The translations under genes and the position numbers were made by a program. A stretch of 64,000 nt of DNA. It comes from Phascolarctos cinereus (taxonomy: Eukaryota; Chordata; Mammalia; Diprotodontia; Phascolarctidae). The notes under the pieces are model-generated. The model searched no databases, was not told the origin of the DNA, and saw only the letters and a program-made list of their open reading frames with translations. The stretch spans positions 9,602,501-9,666,500 of the forward strand of contig NW_018344008.1 of the NCBI RefSeq assembly GCF_002099425.1, in the 5' to 3' direction. Position 1 is the stretch's first letter, and each line of letters starts with the position of its first letter. This document shows positions 1 through 10,915 of this stretch, piece by piece.

Positions 1-896
1 AACAACGAATGAACAAATGATTTGGAGGAAGCAATGTCAGAGTAGATGGAAAGCACATGGTCAAAGTGAATGGCTGGTCAGTTATTTTTCCTGTCCTTAC
101 AAATCTACCTGATTGCTAGCTCCCAGCCACTTTCCATCTGTTTTTTTTTTTTACTTTCTGGCTGCCAACTCAGTCTTGTTTGTATTTTAGTAATTTATAT
201 TTCAATATTTTAAAGCTCTATTAATTCATTGGCAAGACACTTTCTCTGAGGCAGGTTGCAGCTGTTTTGTGGCTTTAGTGGATGGTCATGGGCAGTTGCT
301 GTGGCCTGAAAAATTCATTGATAAGAACCTCTCCAGAGGAGCTAGGCTAGTCCTTAGAGGACAGGCAGGTAGGCTGTTATCGGATAACCTTACTTCTTAT
401 GAACCAATGCAGAACCTTTCAGATGATTTATTTTGAATAGATTTGGCAAAGATTGAATAAATCCATCTCAGTGAAGTTCACATGCTTAGTTACAAAGATA
501 TCTTTTTCCTTTTTTTTAATCTATCTTGCCCCTGCTCTATATGCTGAGAATATCTTATTCCCCCCTACCCCCCACCCCTCACCCAAATGAACATGTTGCA
601 ATGCTATTCTGACTCTCTTTGCAGGGAAGTAAAGCAATCAGGTCAAGAACTGGAGACTGGATTTTTACTGGATGAGAACTTTAGGCTCAGCTTATAAAGC
701 ACAAATCTAAAAAGTGCTTGCCTTTACTAGGGCACTTAACTGCTTGCTCTGATTATCTGCCACATGGACTGGTCCTTTTTGGGAGACGGAACATGTCATT
801 TCAATTTCATTTGGGAAAGATTTAACAAGAGAATATTTCTGCTTGGAGATCATCTCATGTATTTCTTTCCCTCACTCCCTTCCCTTCCCCCACTTT
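1..896. other. Non-repetitive AT-rich stretch
   Basis: No open frame of note and no repeat family that I recognise. There are only short homopolymer runs, such as the T run near 140-152 and the C-rich run near 560-580. Confidence 0.5.
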
Positions 897-1050
897 GTGG
901 TGTGGAATACAGTATGATGTAGTGAATAAGACCCTAGAATTAGAAGCAAGAGGCTAAGGTCTTGACTCTGTCATATACTTCCTCTTGTAACCTTTGGCAA
1001 ATCACTTAATTTCTGTAAGACTCAGTTTCCTTAATGATTATTTTGTAAGT
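897..1050 (+). mobile_element. MIR-like tRNA/CORE SINE fragment
   Basis: The order of blocks is a tRNA-like head (GTAGTGAATAAGACCCTAGA), a CORE-like block, AAATCACTTAATTTCTGTAA and CTCAGTTTCCTTAATGA. This matches the MIR/Ther-type SINE plan on the plus strand. It is diverged and lacks a clear tail, so it is an old copy. Confidence 0.6.
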
Positions 1051-1702
1051 CAGTATGACATATACTATAAGATGCCTTATACTAGGCATCTTGTTTGAAA
1101 GTGATAAGTTATTAAACCAACTCTCTGTATATTTTAAGGGAAAAAACCTTTTGATCAGAGACCATCTTCCTTTACCTTATACTAAACTTACAAATTCATA
1201 TCCTAAAATATTTACAATTGAAGTCTTTCACTTAAAAACCATGAAATATTATTAAAGTTTGCTATTTTAGTTGAAATGAATGAGTTAATCTTTAGCAACA
1301 GATTTTTTTGTTAATCTTTCAGTTAGATTAAAATGACTATTTTTGAAAGAAAAATTATTTTTAAAAGCCCCCTAAAATCTTCACTATTTGGAATACTGAA
1401 CTAGATAATTACTCTAAGAAAGTTCTGATGGAAGTGTAAAATTATGTAAAGACACATTTTCCAAAATTCTCTTAAAACCTAGTCATGTGTAAAGCACTGA
1501 AATCAGTCAATGTTTGAGTGGTTTTATTATTTACAGTCACAGCTATTGGTCAGCTTAATAGACTAGAGTCTATTCTATTTGGTCCCTAAAATCCCTATAT
1601 ACTCTCAACCTCACAGGGTTGTTTTGTGTACAAAATGAGACCCTTCATGTAATGCGCTATAAAAACATGTACTGTTTTCCCCTTTCTTATAGTTATAGAG
1701 AC
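1051..1702. other. Mostly unique AT-rich stretch
   Basis: No gene seen. Near 1,605-1,665 a short segment (CTCACAGGGTTGTTTTGTG, followed by GCGCTATAAAAA) resembles the 3' half of a MIR, too short to be sure. Confidence 0.35.
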
Positions 1703-1895
1703 AGCTGTGGTGGGGTGGATAATGAACTGGTCTCCAATTAGAAAGACCAGGGCTCAATTCCCAGTTTAAAACAAAATGGCTCTGTCACCTGGGCAAGTCC
1801 CTTAATGCCTCAGTGTCAGAAACTCTTGATACTGTAAGTTTCAGATGAGGTGGTCCTACCTGTACTGGTGAAGAGAGTTCCCTGTACTGAGGAGA
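1703..1895 (+). mobile_element. tRNA-derived SINE, non-MIR 3' half
   Basis: The head contains GGGTGGATAATGAACTGG, then a box-B-like GGGCTCAATTCC, then GGCAAGTCCCTTAATGCCTC. The 3' part (CTGTAAGTTTCAGATGAGG ... GAGAGAGTTCCCTGTACTG) matches the family seen again at 60,618-60,815, which reads CTCTAAGACTATAAGTTTCA. That tail differs from the L2, L3 and RTE tails of the other SINEs in the window. Confidence 0.6.
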
Positions 1896-2586
1896 TCGGG
1901 GGTCTGGATAGGAAGAAATATTAAATATAAGTTACCACTTTTCTACTAGAATCTTACAATTACAGCATCCCACAATGTCCTTGATTTTGACTTGAGTGAG
2001 GGAAAAATGTAGATTTCTTTTAAGCTAGAACTGGTTGTTTTTCCTCATAATTATGATCTTTTTTTTTTTTTTGGCTTTTCTTCATTCACTCTACACAATG
2101 CAGCTAAATAGAGAGGGTCTTGCTTTTAAACTAGCCTTTCAAATGTTTTTATTCTAAAATAAATTCTCCACTTGGAAAATGTAACCTTAGGTCTTATTTA
2201 ATTCTTGACTAACCAAAAGAGAGAGGTATGTCAGTCAAAATAGAAACTGACCTTAACAGACCTAATCCCATGTCTTTTTGAAAGGTTAAAAAATTTGGGC
2301 AACTTTCCCAACGCTTGTTTTAATTTCTTAATCTCTAGGTGATGTAGCAGCCAGAATGCTCAGAGAAGGAAGTACTAAATATCTCATGAAAAAATTTGAT
2401 TTCTAGCCCAGTTTTCAGGGATTTCAGATATACTGGATTAGATTCAAGTGTGCAATTCAAAAAATAGATACTTATCCTAACAACGCTGAAATGTTGTGAG
2501 ATTTAGTTATCACTTCTAATAAGGAAGGGTAGGAAGGAAGGAAAAAAAATGACCAAAAAAAAAAGCAAATAGGAATGCCTTAGATC
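1896..2586. other. Unique stretch
   Basis: No gene or repeat recognised apart from a short T run at about 2,060-2,073. Confidence 0.4.
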
Positions 2587-2607
2587 TTTTTCTTTTTTCT
2601 TTCTTTT

Positions 2608-2687
<80 letters not shown>

Positions 2688-2689
2688 TT

Positions 2690-2756
<67 letters not shown>

Positions 2757-2931
2757 CTCTCTCTTTCCTTCCTTCCTTCCTTCCTTCCTTCCTTCCTTCC
2801 TTCCTTCCTTCCTTCCTTCCTTCCTTTCCTTCTTTCCTTTTTCTTTCTTTTCTTCCTTTCTCTGTCTCTTCTTTCTTTCAATCTCTCTCTCTTTCTGTCT
2901 TTTTGTCTCTCTTTGTCTCTGTCTTTCTGTT
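2587..2931. repeat. (CTTT)n to (CCTT)n pyrimidine microsatellite
   Basis: About 165 bases of near-perfect CTTT repeat are followed by a short CTCT patch. A pure CCTT block runs from about 2,767 to 2,824, and interrupted T/C-rich DNA continues to 2,931. Long open frames on the minus strand here encode only K, E and R and are composition artefacts. The order TTTC then TTCC is the same as in the tract at 61,908. Confidence 0.95.
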
Positions 2932-3321
2932 AATGTCCTTGGTAGGAGGAAAGGAATTAGTAATTCTGGCACTAAAGGTGTAAATCTAACAACTTACTTT
3001 AGTTTCTCTAAAATGTTGTATATTTCGACCAATTACGTGATTCTTTTCAATGATAAATATAAAGAAACCCCTTGATATCCCAGTGGATTTGATAATTATC
3101 AACTTCTTATTGTATATTGCTCCTTAGGATAAAGTGAGGTATTTGGATAAGGTTCCAATGTCACAATATTTTGGTAACCCAAGCAAAATTTTATATGAAG
3201 AGACTTCCACACTTTGCTGGCTTCAGAAATTCCCTTACCACTTTCCTTGTAGGATCCCCTTCTGTGGTGTACCCCTGAGCAGTCCAGGGTATCACTAAAA
3301 TAGTGTAAGGCAAAACCCATA
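2932..3321. other. Unique stretch
   Basis: A 73-codon minus-strand open frame lies at 3,099-3,320. It has no recognisable domain and no splice context, so I treat it as chance. Nothing else seen. Confidence 0.4.
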
Positions 3322-3640
3322 GAGATAGAATTAGAGCTGTAGAGAACTCAGAAGTTATGGTCCAACTCCCTTATTTTACAGATGAGAAACTAAGGTCTAG
3401 AGAGATGAATTAATTGCAGCCTCAGAAGCCAGCCTGATTGCTTTGCTTTCATATATTGTAGAATTTAGAGCTGAAGAAACCTTGGAAATCATCTGGCCCT
3501 AATGAGGAAACTGAGGACCACAGAGGTGAAGTGATCTGCCAAAACTCACAAAGATAGTAAGTAGCTTAGTAGGGGCTCAAACCCAGGTCCTCTGACTATG
3601 ACTCGAGTTCTTTTTCTGCTACACTACAGCTGCCTGAAGA
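3322..3640 (-). mobile_element. Two tandem L3-tailed SINE fragments, minus strand
   Basis: The first piece (to about 3,425) reads TTAGAGCTGTAGAGAACTCA then TTTTACAGATGAGAAACT. The second (about 3,460-3,640) repeats the plan with TTTAGAGCTGAAGAAACCTT, GAGGAAACTGAGGACC and an inverted tRNA-like head ending CTACACTACAGCTGCC. The shared block resembles the 3' end of L3/CR1 LINEs. The two copies lie head to tail in the same orientation. Confidence 0.6.
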
Positions 3641-4559
3641 AAGAGCCAAAATAACATTGCAGCAAAGGGTCATCTTAAGGTTGAGGAAACAGGAAGACAT
3701 TCTTATTGTATGAAGACAAAAAAGACAGGAGAAAAGGAAAATAGTTTTTTAAGTGAGCTTTTACCTCCGCAAGAGTAAGCTTTGACCCTTTAGTAAACAG
3801 CAATTTAGAAAATTAGATGAGTTGATGTTTCTCTCCTCTGCTTTCTAACCAGCTAATTTAATTGATTAGCCCCTCTAAGACTTTGGTGTTTTTATTCATT
3901 TGAAACAACTTTGCTGAGGTTTGGGGTTTCTTTCCCAAGCTTCATTTTTCTAACACCATTTGAAATAAACAGACTCATATACTCTGGACTTTATTTCTAT
4001 GCCTAGAAGTAAATGAAAGATCTTTCAAGTATCATTTATTGTGTGTCTTTTATTAAACCTACTTTGCTTCCCAAATCAGGAAAGACACATTATTTAGATG
4101 AATTGGACAAGAGGTTCCTTGGCTAGCTTTGCTTCTAACTCTCTGGTCATTAATGGAACAAATGATGTTTTCACATCTTAGTATGGGGTCCTAGACTACA
4201 TAATCTCTCTAAAAGTTTTTTCCAGAAGAGGTACCGTTTCAATCAAACATTTTATGGATCATCTTTGCTTTGCCATCTACACTGGTGACTTAGGTAGGGT
4301 TTAACTCTAATATGACTTTGATCAAATTGAGAAATTTTCGATAACTAAATTGTGTGTACACAATATCATATAGGGAAAATCTTCTGTGCTCTGAACATTT
4401 TATTTGTTATAGAATGAGAATCACCCGTTAATTCTCTCTAGATTTTATTATTCAAGGAATAATTAGGTACTTCAGTCTTTAATAGTAAAAGTTCTGGCAG
4501 AGGAAACACTCTCAGTAGTATTATATTTGAAATCAGTGGCTATATTTAGTAGTAATAGT
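3641..4559. other. Unique stretch
   Basis: AT-rich, with no open frame above 60 codons and no repeat recognised. Confidence 0.4.
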
Positions 4560-4815
4560 ATCTTGATTTCTATAGTATTTTGAACTCCTTCAAACCACTT
4601 TCACCTTGATAAATCCATTTTTCTACTCATATCATTGCTAGGACATAGAGTTAGGATTATTATGAGATGAGTAGGGTTAGTCATTATTATGGATTATTTT
4701 ATTGGTCAGAAATCTGAGGCCTAGAGAGAACTATAAAGTCATGTAAATTGATAGCTGAATTGGATTGGGACACAGAACTTATTACTCCTAGTTTAGTGCT
4801 CCACCTTTTACTTCC
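4560..4815 (-). mobile_element. Degraded MIR-like SINE, minus strand
   Basis: Scattered matches to inverted MIR are seen: TTGAACTCCTTCAAACCACTTTCACCTTGA, split here by mutation, then TTATTGGTCAGAAATCTGAGG and a tRNA-like end at TTTAGTGCTCCACC. It is weak and old. Confidence 0.35.
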
Positions 4816-4829
4816 TCTTCATTTGTCAC

Positions 4830-4985
4830 AATACTAAGTCATATTTATCTGGTTCTCTAAGGCTTACAAATATTTTTTTTCTCAGACTCCTATGAAATAG
4901 GTAGCATGAATATTATCATTCCCAATTTTACAGATGGATAAACTGAGGCTCAGAGTGATTCATTCAACTGAAAGGGACTTAGGAT
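4830..4985 (-). mobile_element. MIR-like SINE fragment, minus strand
   Basis: Contains ATGAAATAGGTAGCATGAATATTATCATTCCC followed by TTTTACAGATGGATAAACTG, which is the inverted CORE region and 3' half of a MIR. The tRNA head is missing. Confidence 0.5.
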
Positions 4986-4989
4986 GTGT

Positions 4990-6210
4990 TAGATGTATCT
5001 ATCAGAGCTGAGATCAGTCAAGCAGGGAAACTTTATTGAACTACTGTTAGAGGCTGCACTAGCCTTTGACAGGTCACTGACTAAAATTTGCTAAAAGGAG
5101 TCATGTTTTACAAAAGCTGCCCTACCACACAGTATTTTTGCTTATTGGGTTCAATAAGAGGTTCTGTCATTAGTAAATAAAACTTTGAATTTTAACAAAT
5201 TTTATAAAATGTTTACGTTTCAGAACTGGAAGAGAGGCTTATAAAATCAAAGATACTGCTGTTCATGACTAAAGGCCTTAATGCGGAAAAGGAATAAACA
5301 GCCTCAAGAAAAGAAATATACACAAAACTAAAATGAAGAAAGTTGTCAACTATTATGGAAGAGCTGCTTACTTAAACAATCAAACAGAAGCATTAATAGA
5401 ACAATAGTTAATGTTTTTATAAATTGTAATTTTTGGGGGGTGGACTTTAGTTAATTATTTCCTCCCTTTCTTTCCTCCCCTGCTTCTGCCCCAAGCTGTG
5501 TTCTTCACAGGGATATGTCTACATGAATCTGTGCACTGTTTATAATAGTGATCAGAAAGTCTAGCTCACACAAAATTGAAAGCTAGTGAACCTAGATTCT
5601 GATAAGATGCTGTTTATATTTTATTCCCTTCACCCCTTACTCAGAGCTAAATGGATTCCTAAATTTTAAATGCTTGGGGCAGTGTTTTTCTCTCTTCTGA
5701 ATGTAGCTCCTGAAAGGTCAGTGGGAACCCTATGCTTCTGTAGGGAAGAATGTGGCATTTATATCTAGGATATTTTTAAACTCTAAATGAAAGAAGAAAA
5801 TATGGTAGCTTTTACTTTTTATATAGCCATTGTTTGGTTTATTAAGGAATGGTCCATAATTCTAGCATCTTCTCTAGTATCTAGCTATTTAACTGATCTT
5901 GGTATTTTAAGAAATAGGGAAAACATTTCCTTCTTGGAAATTCCAGGTTACTTGAGGCTAGAAATCTGAAAGATTGAGCAGGATGCCTAATCTCTTAACC
6001 CTTTTATTTATTGAAAACTTGTGTCTTAAATATATTTTTAAAGCCAAACACAACCAAACATAACAAATATATATTTGCTTAAATTGAAAGGGTAGAACAT
6101 AGGAAAATCTTATTTGATTGCAATCAGAACTTTCCACCTATACTTTACAGTCAATTTTACCAGCTCTGTTAAAGAGAAGTTGGTAACTATTTATACTGTA
6201 TCAACTTGGG
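4990..6210. other. Unique stretch
   Basis: No repeat recognised. A 60-codon plus frame at 5,787-5,969 is hydrophobic but has no domain, splice context or repeat match, so I treat it as chance. Confidence 0.4.
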
Positions 6211-6275
6211 TCGGTCAATTAACAAGCATTTATTAAGCACTTACTATGTACTTGAAGACACAAAGCATAGCCCTT
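6211..6275 (-). mobile_element. L2/MIR 3' terminal fragment, minus strand
   Basis: AACAAGCATTTATTAAGCAC followed by TTACTATGTA is the inverse of the common L2 and MIR 3' end (CATAGTAAGTGCTTAATAAA). Only the last ~60 bases are present. Confidence 0.5.
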
Positions 6276-7029
6276 AGTTCAAAAGGCCATTGTAATGGAC
6301 TTTCTCCTCATTGATGGAGACTAATTACTCATGCCTCCCCTGACTGCCAGAGAGGAAGGCAGAGTTAGCAAAAGGAGGAGAGAAAAGAGTTCCTCACCAT
6401 TTCGGACTTCCAGCTTCAAGAGAAAAGATGATATATTCCAACCTATCTTCAGTCCTTTTTCTAGGAAGAAGCTGACATGTAGAGGATCTGTCAATCTCTA
6501 TTATGTCCCTATTCCAAGCTTGATATAGTAGAGACTTTGAGGAATTTCCCTTTGGGTGAGATCTGGGAATCTCATTCCTAAATGGGAGAACTTCTTCACT
6601 GTACATTATCTAATATATATTCTCCTATATATACATATTTTCTGATTTTTGTCTTGACTTGGATAAATTAGTTTATTTACTATTTACTATGTATATTCAT
6701 TGTGGAACTGGCATTTTGTGGGAAGGGAGTCAAAACTTGGATATATAGCTTGGATCCTCCTTTTCCATTAAGTTATAGTGATTAGGAGTATAGCTTGAAC
6801 CTAAAAACTACTTCCCCATGACTAACAATGTTTAAGGAAGCAGATAGATATAATTTTAGCTCAGGACCTCCTTTCTTTGAGGAGACCAGAGTGGCCAGCC
6901 TCTGACCCCAACCTCCTGCTTCCTTCTGTGAAACAATTAAAGCTTGCTTCGGAGGATGTCTATTCTTGCCTTGCTGTGAACCACATCTAGGCAAACCACA
7001 TGGGCCAAACAAAATAGTATCCACATACC
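6276..7029. other. Unique stretch with possible L2 remnants
   Basis: No clear gene. Two overlapping open frames at 6,331-6,606 on opposite strands look like chance; neither has a recognised domain. Confidence 0.35.
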
Positions 7030-7285
7030 ACACTCTATAGAAAAGACAGGCAAAAAATAGTCACTGCTGTCAAGAAGCTTACATCTGAATGGGGGAGACA
7101 ACATGTAAATATCTAGTTTCACATAAGATATAGAGAGTATATGAAGATAAGCAGAAAGGAAAAGGAATTAGCAGCTACGAGTAAGGGAGCAAGAAAAGAC
7201 CTCCTGCTGAAGGTAGAATTTGAGTAAATCTAGAAGGAATCTGGGGATATCAAGAGATGGGGGTAAGAGAACAGAACATTTCAGG
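7030..7285 (-). mobile_element. L2 LINE fragment, minus strand
   Basis: The run CACTGCTGTCAAGAAGCTTA, GGGGGAGACAACATGTAAAT and CTGCTGAAGGTAGAATTTGA matches the inverted 3' UTR/ORF end seen in better L2 copies at 22,205 and 36,890. It is cut on the right by the RTE-tailed repeat at 7,294. Confidence 0.6.
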
Positions 7286-7293
7286 TATCAGAG

Positions 7294-7790
7294 TTGTTAT
7301 TTGTCCTTCGTTCTCAAAGAGCACCAGTGACATCAGGAAGGTGATGCCTTGACTTGCAAGTGAATTGGATTTAATTGAGGTAGGGCTGTGCAAAATCACC
7401 AGCCTCACTCTCTCCTCCAGAGCTATCTGGGTCCATTGGCAAGATGGACATTGGTAAGATAGATATTGATACGAACAACTGGAGATGGCCCTGGATGCAG
7501 TGGGAGACCATGGCCCTTGGTCTTTCCCAGGTCTCAGTTTGTTGGAAGCAACACCCATTCAATGATTAAGGCTAGGTAAGAAATGAGGCAAAAAATGGCC
7601 TCTTTTACTTTGTTAAAAAAAATCAGTGGGGAGGGGAAGATTCTCAGGGTTTCTGGACAAAACAGAAACAATTACTATTTACACTCATTTGGCCATCAAA
7701 AGCCAAACAATGACCAAGTGAGGCTTGGAATGGGATCTATTGTCGGCCAATCAGTAAGAGTCAGAGTGATTTGGAATTGAAGCGTGGTCA
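7294..7790 (-). mobile_element. RTE-tailed short repeat, long form, minus strand
   Basis: On the minus strand this element ends with GGTGCTCTTTGAGAACGAAG and GACAAATAACAAC. That is the same 3' end as the RTE-type LINE at 45,035-46,586. Upstream of the shared ~180 bp lies a further ~300 bp (CACCCATTCAATGATTAAGG, CCTCTTTTACTTTG) also present in the copy at 14,277-14,745. No open frame is present, so it is non-autonomous. The exact family name is unknown to me. Confidence 0.65.
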
Positions 7791-8138
7791 AGTAGCTCCA
7801 TTTTCAAAGCTGTATTTCAAGAAATCATAAATGAAACCACATGGGGCAAAAGAGTTAATTGTCCCAGTTTTTTTTTAAATGATAGAATAAATAAGTAGGA
7901 AGAGAAAAAAGAAATCTAGCCCATAAACTCCAAGATGTCTTGCAAGGTTTCGATGATAAAAATGTACATTCCTTTGGCCACAGTGCCCACAGGTAAGGGT
8001 ATGATTCCTTATGTGGACAGAGGGAGAGGAAGGAAGAAAGGAAGGAAAGAAGGAAGGAAGGAAAAAAGGAAGGAGTAGCATTGCCTAACTAGAACTGGAT
8101 AGTTGGGTCCCCAGTGGGGCAGCTACTACTACTCACAG
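7791..8138. other. Unique stretch with a short GGAA microsatellite
   Basis: Purine-rich AAGGAAGGAAAGAAGGAAGG tract at about 8,025-8,077. Otherwise nothing recognised. Confidence 0.5.
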
Positions 8139-8325
8139 ATTATTGTTTGTCCTTCATTCTCAAAGAGGACCAATATCATCAGGAGGGTGATGTCTTGACT
8201 TGCAAGTGAATTGGATTTAAGTGAGGCAGAGCTGTGCAGAGTCACTAGCCTCACTCTCTGCTCCAGAGCCATCTGGGTCCTGTGGCAAAATATAGATCAT
8301 GAAGACAGTACAGGGATGGGCAACA
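8139..8325 (-). mobile_element. RTE-tailed short repeat, short form, minus strand
   Basis: Reads TTTGTCCTTCATTCTCAAAG, then CTTGACTTGCAAGTGAATTG, then CAGCCTCACT-like sequence and CCAGAGCCATCTGGGTCC. It is the ~185-bp tail module of the same family as 7,294-7,790 and is 5'-truncated relative to that copy. Confidence 0.65.
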
Positions 8326-8702
8326 GCCAATGCAAAGGCACAATGATTGGAGATGTATTGTATTCAAGATGTTGTAAGATATTCGAGTTCATTGAGTTGA
8401 AAGAAAACACAGGGAACATATAGACCAATATTTATCTGATCAGGAATCCTGTCTGCAGTACACTAGACAAGTGATTGTCTAGCTTTTGCTCGAGGATCTG
8501 GAAGAGAATCTACTATTAAACTTCCCAAGGTAGTCCTTTCCACTTTTGGACAGCTTGCATTATTAAGACATTTGTCTTTGCATTGTCTCTAAAACTGTCT
8601 CTCTTCCACTTCAACCCATTGTGCTTAGCTCATCCCTCTTGGGCCAAATGGAACACATTTAAATCCCTTTTCTACTTGATGGCCCTTCAAAGAGTTGAAG
8701 CA

Positions 8703-8893
8703 ACTTGGTACAGTGGAAAGAAGGCTGAGTTAAGAGTGAGGAGGACATGGATCCTAGATCTCCTGTTTATTCCCTGTGTTACCTTGGACAAGTAATTTAA
8801 CATCTCTATGCCTCAGTTTCCTTATCAGTAAAAGAAGGTAATTTGGATGAGATTAATTCTAAGTTGACTTCTAGCTCCAATCTATGAACCTTT
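8703..8893 (+). mobile_element. L3-tailed tRNA SINE, plus strand, inside L3
   Basis: The head GGTACAGTGGAAAGAAGG, then CTCAGTTTCCTTATCAGTAA, then a tail TTGACTTCTAGCTCCAATCT that resembles the L3 3' end. It is inserted into an antisense L3 LINE, so it is younger than that LINE copy. Confidence 0.65.
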
Positions 8894-9350
8894 ATTTTCC
8901 CTCCCCAACCTATCTTCTTTTCTACAGGTATAACCTCTCCTGTCATTTTAAAAATCCTTATATGGCATGTTGTTTAGTCCTCGCACTATTCTGTTTGCCC
9001 TCTTCTGGATGTGATCCAGCTTGAGTAAATCTTGCCTAAAATGGGGCCATGCAGAATGAACTGATGGAGTCTGAGCAGGGTAGTGTACAGCAGAGCCTCT
9101 GTGGTATTGGCTTCTTTTCCTTTCTTAAAAGTAGTCTAGAATAGTATTAACTTTATTTCATTGCCACATTACATGACTCATATTGAAATTGCCATTCACT
9201 TGAGTATGCAGGTATTTTTCAAAGAAATGATTGTCTAGCCTTTCCTCTACCATCTTGTACCTGTGAAGTTGACTTTTTGAGCCTAGTTGTAGAATTTTAC
9301 ATTCTTCCGTAATAAGTTTAATTTTTATTAGATTTATCTCATTATTTTGG

Positions 9351-9497
9351 CCAAGGGGTCATCAAACTATGGTCTATGTGTCAAATCTGGTCCTTTTGCA
9401 TTTTTACCAAATGTAAGAAGTATTCTTAGCTTGCTGGCCGCATAAAAACAGGTGACAGTTCAGATTCAGCCCTTGAACTATAATTTGCTGACTCTGG
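9351..9497. mobile_element. hAT-type MITE with terminal inverted repeats
   Basis: The left end (GGGGTCATCAAACTATGGTC ... GTCAAATCTGG) and the right end (AGATTCAGCCCTTGAACTAT ... TTTGCTGACTCTGG) are inverted relatives of each other. The TIR pattern AGGGGTCAGCAAACTA is typical of non-autonomous hAT elements in mammals. About 147 bp long, no coding capacity. It splits the antisense L3 copy. Confidence 0.65.
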
Positions 9498-10099
9498 TTT
9501 TAGCTTTTTGAGATCTTCTTTGGATCTTCATTTGGTCAGCCAGCATGTTATCAGTCTCCCATTTTCACATCATCTGCAAAACTGGAAAAGAAGGCATATC
9601 ATTTTTTGTTTTAACCAAAAAATGTTGAGCAGCAGAAGACAGATCCCTCATGTACTCCAATAAAGATATCTTTCCAAACTGACATCAGTCCATTAGCAAA
9701 TACTCTGTGGGTTCAGCCATCTAAGTAGTTCATACTATATCTGCATACTATATTCACAACATTCCCTTAATCTATGAATTTAGTAACTATCAAAAAAGGA
9801 AGTTAGACTAGCTTGAGCTATTCTTGATAGAGTGGTGCTGGTTCTTGGCAAACACCCTTCCGTTTTCTAGATTTTCTGGACCCAGTTCCTTCTAGATGCA
9901 CTCCAGATATTTCCCAGGAATCAAAGGCAGGTCCCTTGCTCTATACTTGGCAAACACTATTATCTTCCCATTTTTGAAAACTGGGACAGTATTTACCCTT
10001 CTCCTGACATACGCTGTGCCCACCTTTTCATTGGTGTGTAATATTGGATTTGGGATGTCTTTTGAGTTCACAGTCAGGGTGAAGATAAAGATGGGTGCT

Positions 10100-10235
10100 T
10101 TAATGAAATAGAAGTTAGGGAAATAAGCAGATTTTTTGGGAAAGATGGTCTTATTTTGGTAATGCTGAGTTTGAGGTATCTTAGAGATATATTTTTGTGG
10201 GCAATTAGATCAATGAGGTTGAATTGAATTTTAAA
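10100..10235 (-). mobile_element. L2 fragment, minus strand
   Basis: TCTTATTTTGGTAATGCTGA then GTTTGAGGTATCTTAGAGAT and GTGGGCAATTAG match the inverted L2 segment seen at 38,110-38,160 (TTTTGGACTTGTTGAGTTCG). Short and diverged. Confidence 0.45.
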
Positions 10236-10295
10236 AAATCATTCTGCTTGACTTACATAAATAAGTCAAACTTCATTTAGGATTAAAGAAGGTGT

Positions 10296-10495
10296 TATAT
10301 ATGAGAAAGAATATGGATTTGGAATCCAAAACCTAGATTTGAATCCCTGCACTGCTGATTGCTAGTTGTTAGAAATTAGGTATGTCACTTAACTTTGGAC
10401 ACATGTAGACACGCAACTTTTCTAAGTCTCTTTTCCCTCACCTATAAAAGGGGGATCAGTAGTAAGGTCATTCTTTTAGAATCCTGAGAGTAATT
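10296..10495 (+). mobile_element. MIR-like SINE, plus strand
   Basis: GATTTGGAATCCAAAACCTA and TTTGAATCCCTGCACTGC (box-B region), then ATGTCACTTAACTTTGG and TCACCTATAAAAGGGGGATC. Diverged; the 3' tail fades before the candidate exon. Confidence 0.5.
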
Positions 10496-10559
10496 TACCC
10501 TCATATTAAAAGAAAATTATATGTTCTATATTAATTTCCTTTTTAAATCTAACCCTCAG

Positions 10560-10796
10560 CTAAACTTCACTGCTTCAGAAGAATTAACAGTGGAAATACT
10601 AGGATCACTATGTAGATTTTGGAACTTGTTTGTTACAGAAAAAAAGGATGTTGTCCTTGTGCTACAAAAAGAAAGGCTTTATCAATTTTTTCCAGATGAT
10701 TTCAGCAATTCTCTAGAGACATCTGATGGTGTTCCAACTATCCAACTTGAGATTCACAGCTCATTAGAAAACTTGAGAATGAAGATGGATAGCTAG
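10560..10796 (+). CDS. Candidate terminal coding exon of a host gene
   Basis: This is the one open stretch that looks like a host exon rather than repeat. A polypyrimidine-rich acceptor (TTTCCTTTTTAAATCTAACCCTCAG, split by a few A) ends in AG at 10,558-10,559. The frame then runs open for 78 codons to TAG at 10,794-10,796, entering in phase 0. The peptide begins LNFTASEELTVEILGSLCRF, has mixed composition with hydrophobic spacing and ends SSLENLRMKMDS. It carries no repeat-family match that I recognise and is not low complexity. ATTAAA hexamers follow at 10,853 and 10,910, in the range for a short 3' UTR. I do not recognise the protein, so I assign no function. The same frame is open upstream to 10,521, which may be chance. 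Alternatives are a chance frame, a retrocopy fragment or a decayed pseudogene exon. Confidence 0.45.
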   Translation, partial: LNFTASEELTVEILGSLCRFWNLFVTEKKDVVLVLQKERLYQFFPDDFSNSLETSDGVPTIQLEIHSSLENLRMKMDS

Positions 10797-10852
10797 AAAA
10801 TATTTTTTAGAATGCATTTCTGTCCCCATTCCACTTGGTGGTGAAAATATAG

Positions 10853-10915
10853 ATTAAAGGATTATGTAATGGAATGTTCTTTCAAAAAGAATTAGACATG
10901 ATCCCTGTCATTAAA
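10853..10915 (+). promoter_or_regulatory. Possible polyadenylation hexamers
   Basis: Two ATTAAA hexamers (10,853-10,858 and 10,910-10,915) lie 57 and 114 bases after the stop of the candidate exon. ATTAAA is the commonest variant of AATAAA. In AT-rich DNA such hexamers occur often by chance, so they only support the exon weakly. Confidence 0.25.

Larger units (their letters stand above)
8345..10090 (-). mobile_element. L3/CR1-like LINE remnant, minus strand, interrupted
   Basis: Three blocks (8,345-8,702, 8,894-9,350, 9,498-10,090) read as the inverted 3' part of an L3/CR1 LINE. Markers are CCTCTTCTGGATGTGATCCAG, AAAATGGGGCCATGCAGAA and GAGCAGGGTAGTGTACAG. Further in are the antisense coding-side segments TGGTCAGCCAGCATGTTATC and CTTCCCATTTTTGAAAACTG. 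It is interrupted by a SINE at 8,703 and a hAT-type MITE at 9,351. Confidence 0.65.

Noticed and set aside
2516-2972. Lysine/glutamate-rich minus-strand frames
   Set aside because: Same cause: (CTTT)n and (CCTT)n repeat read on the other strand.
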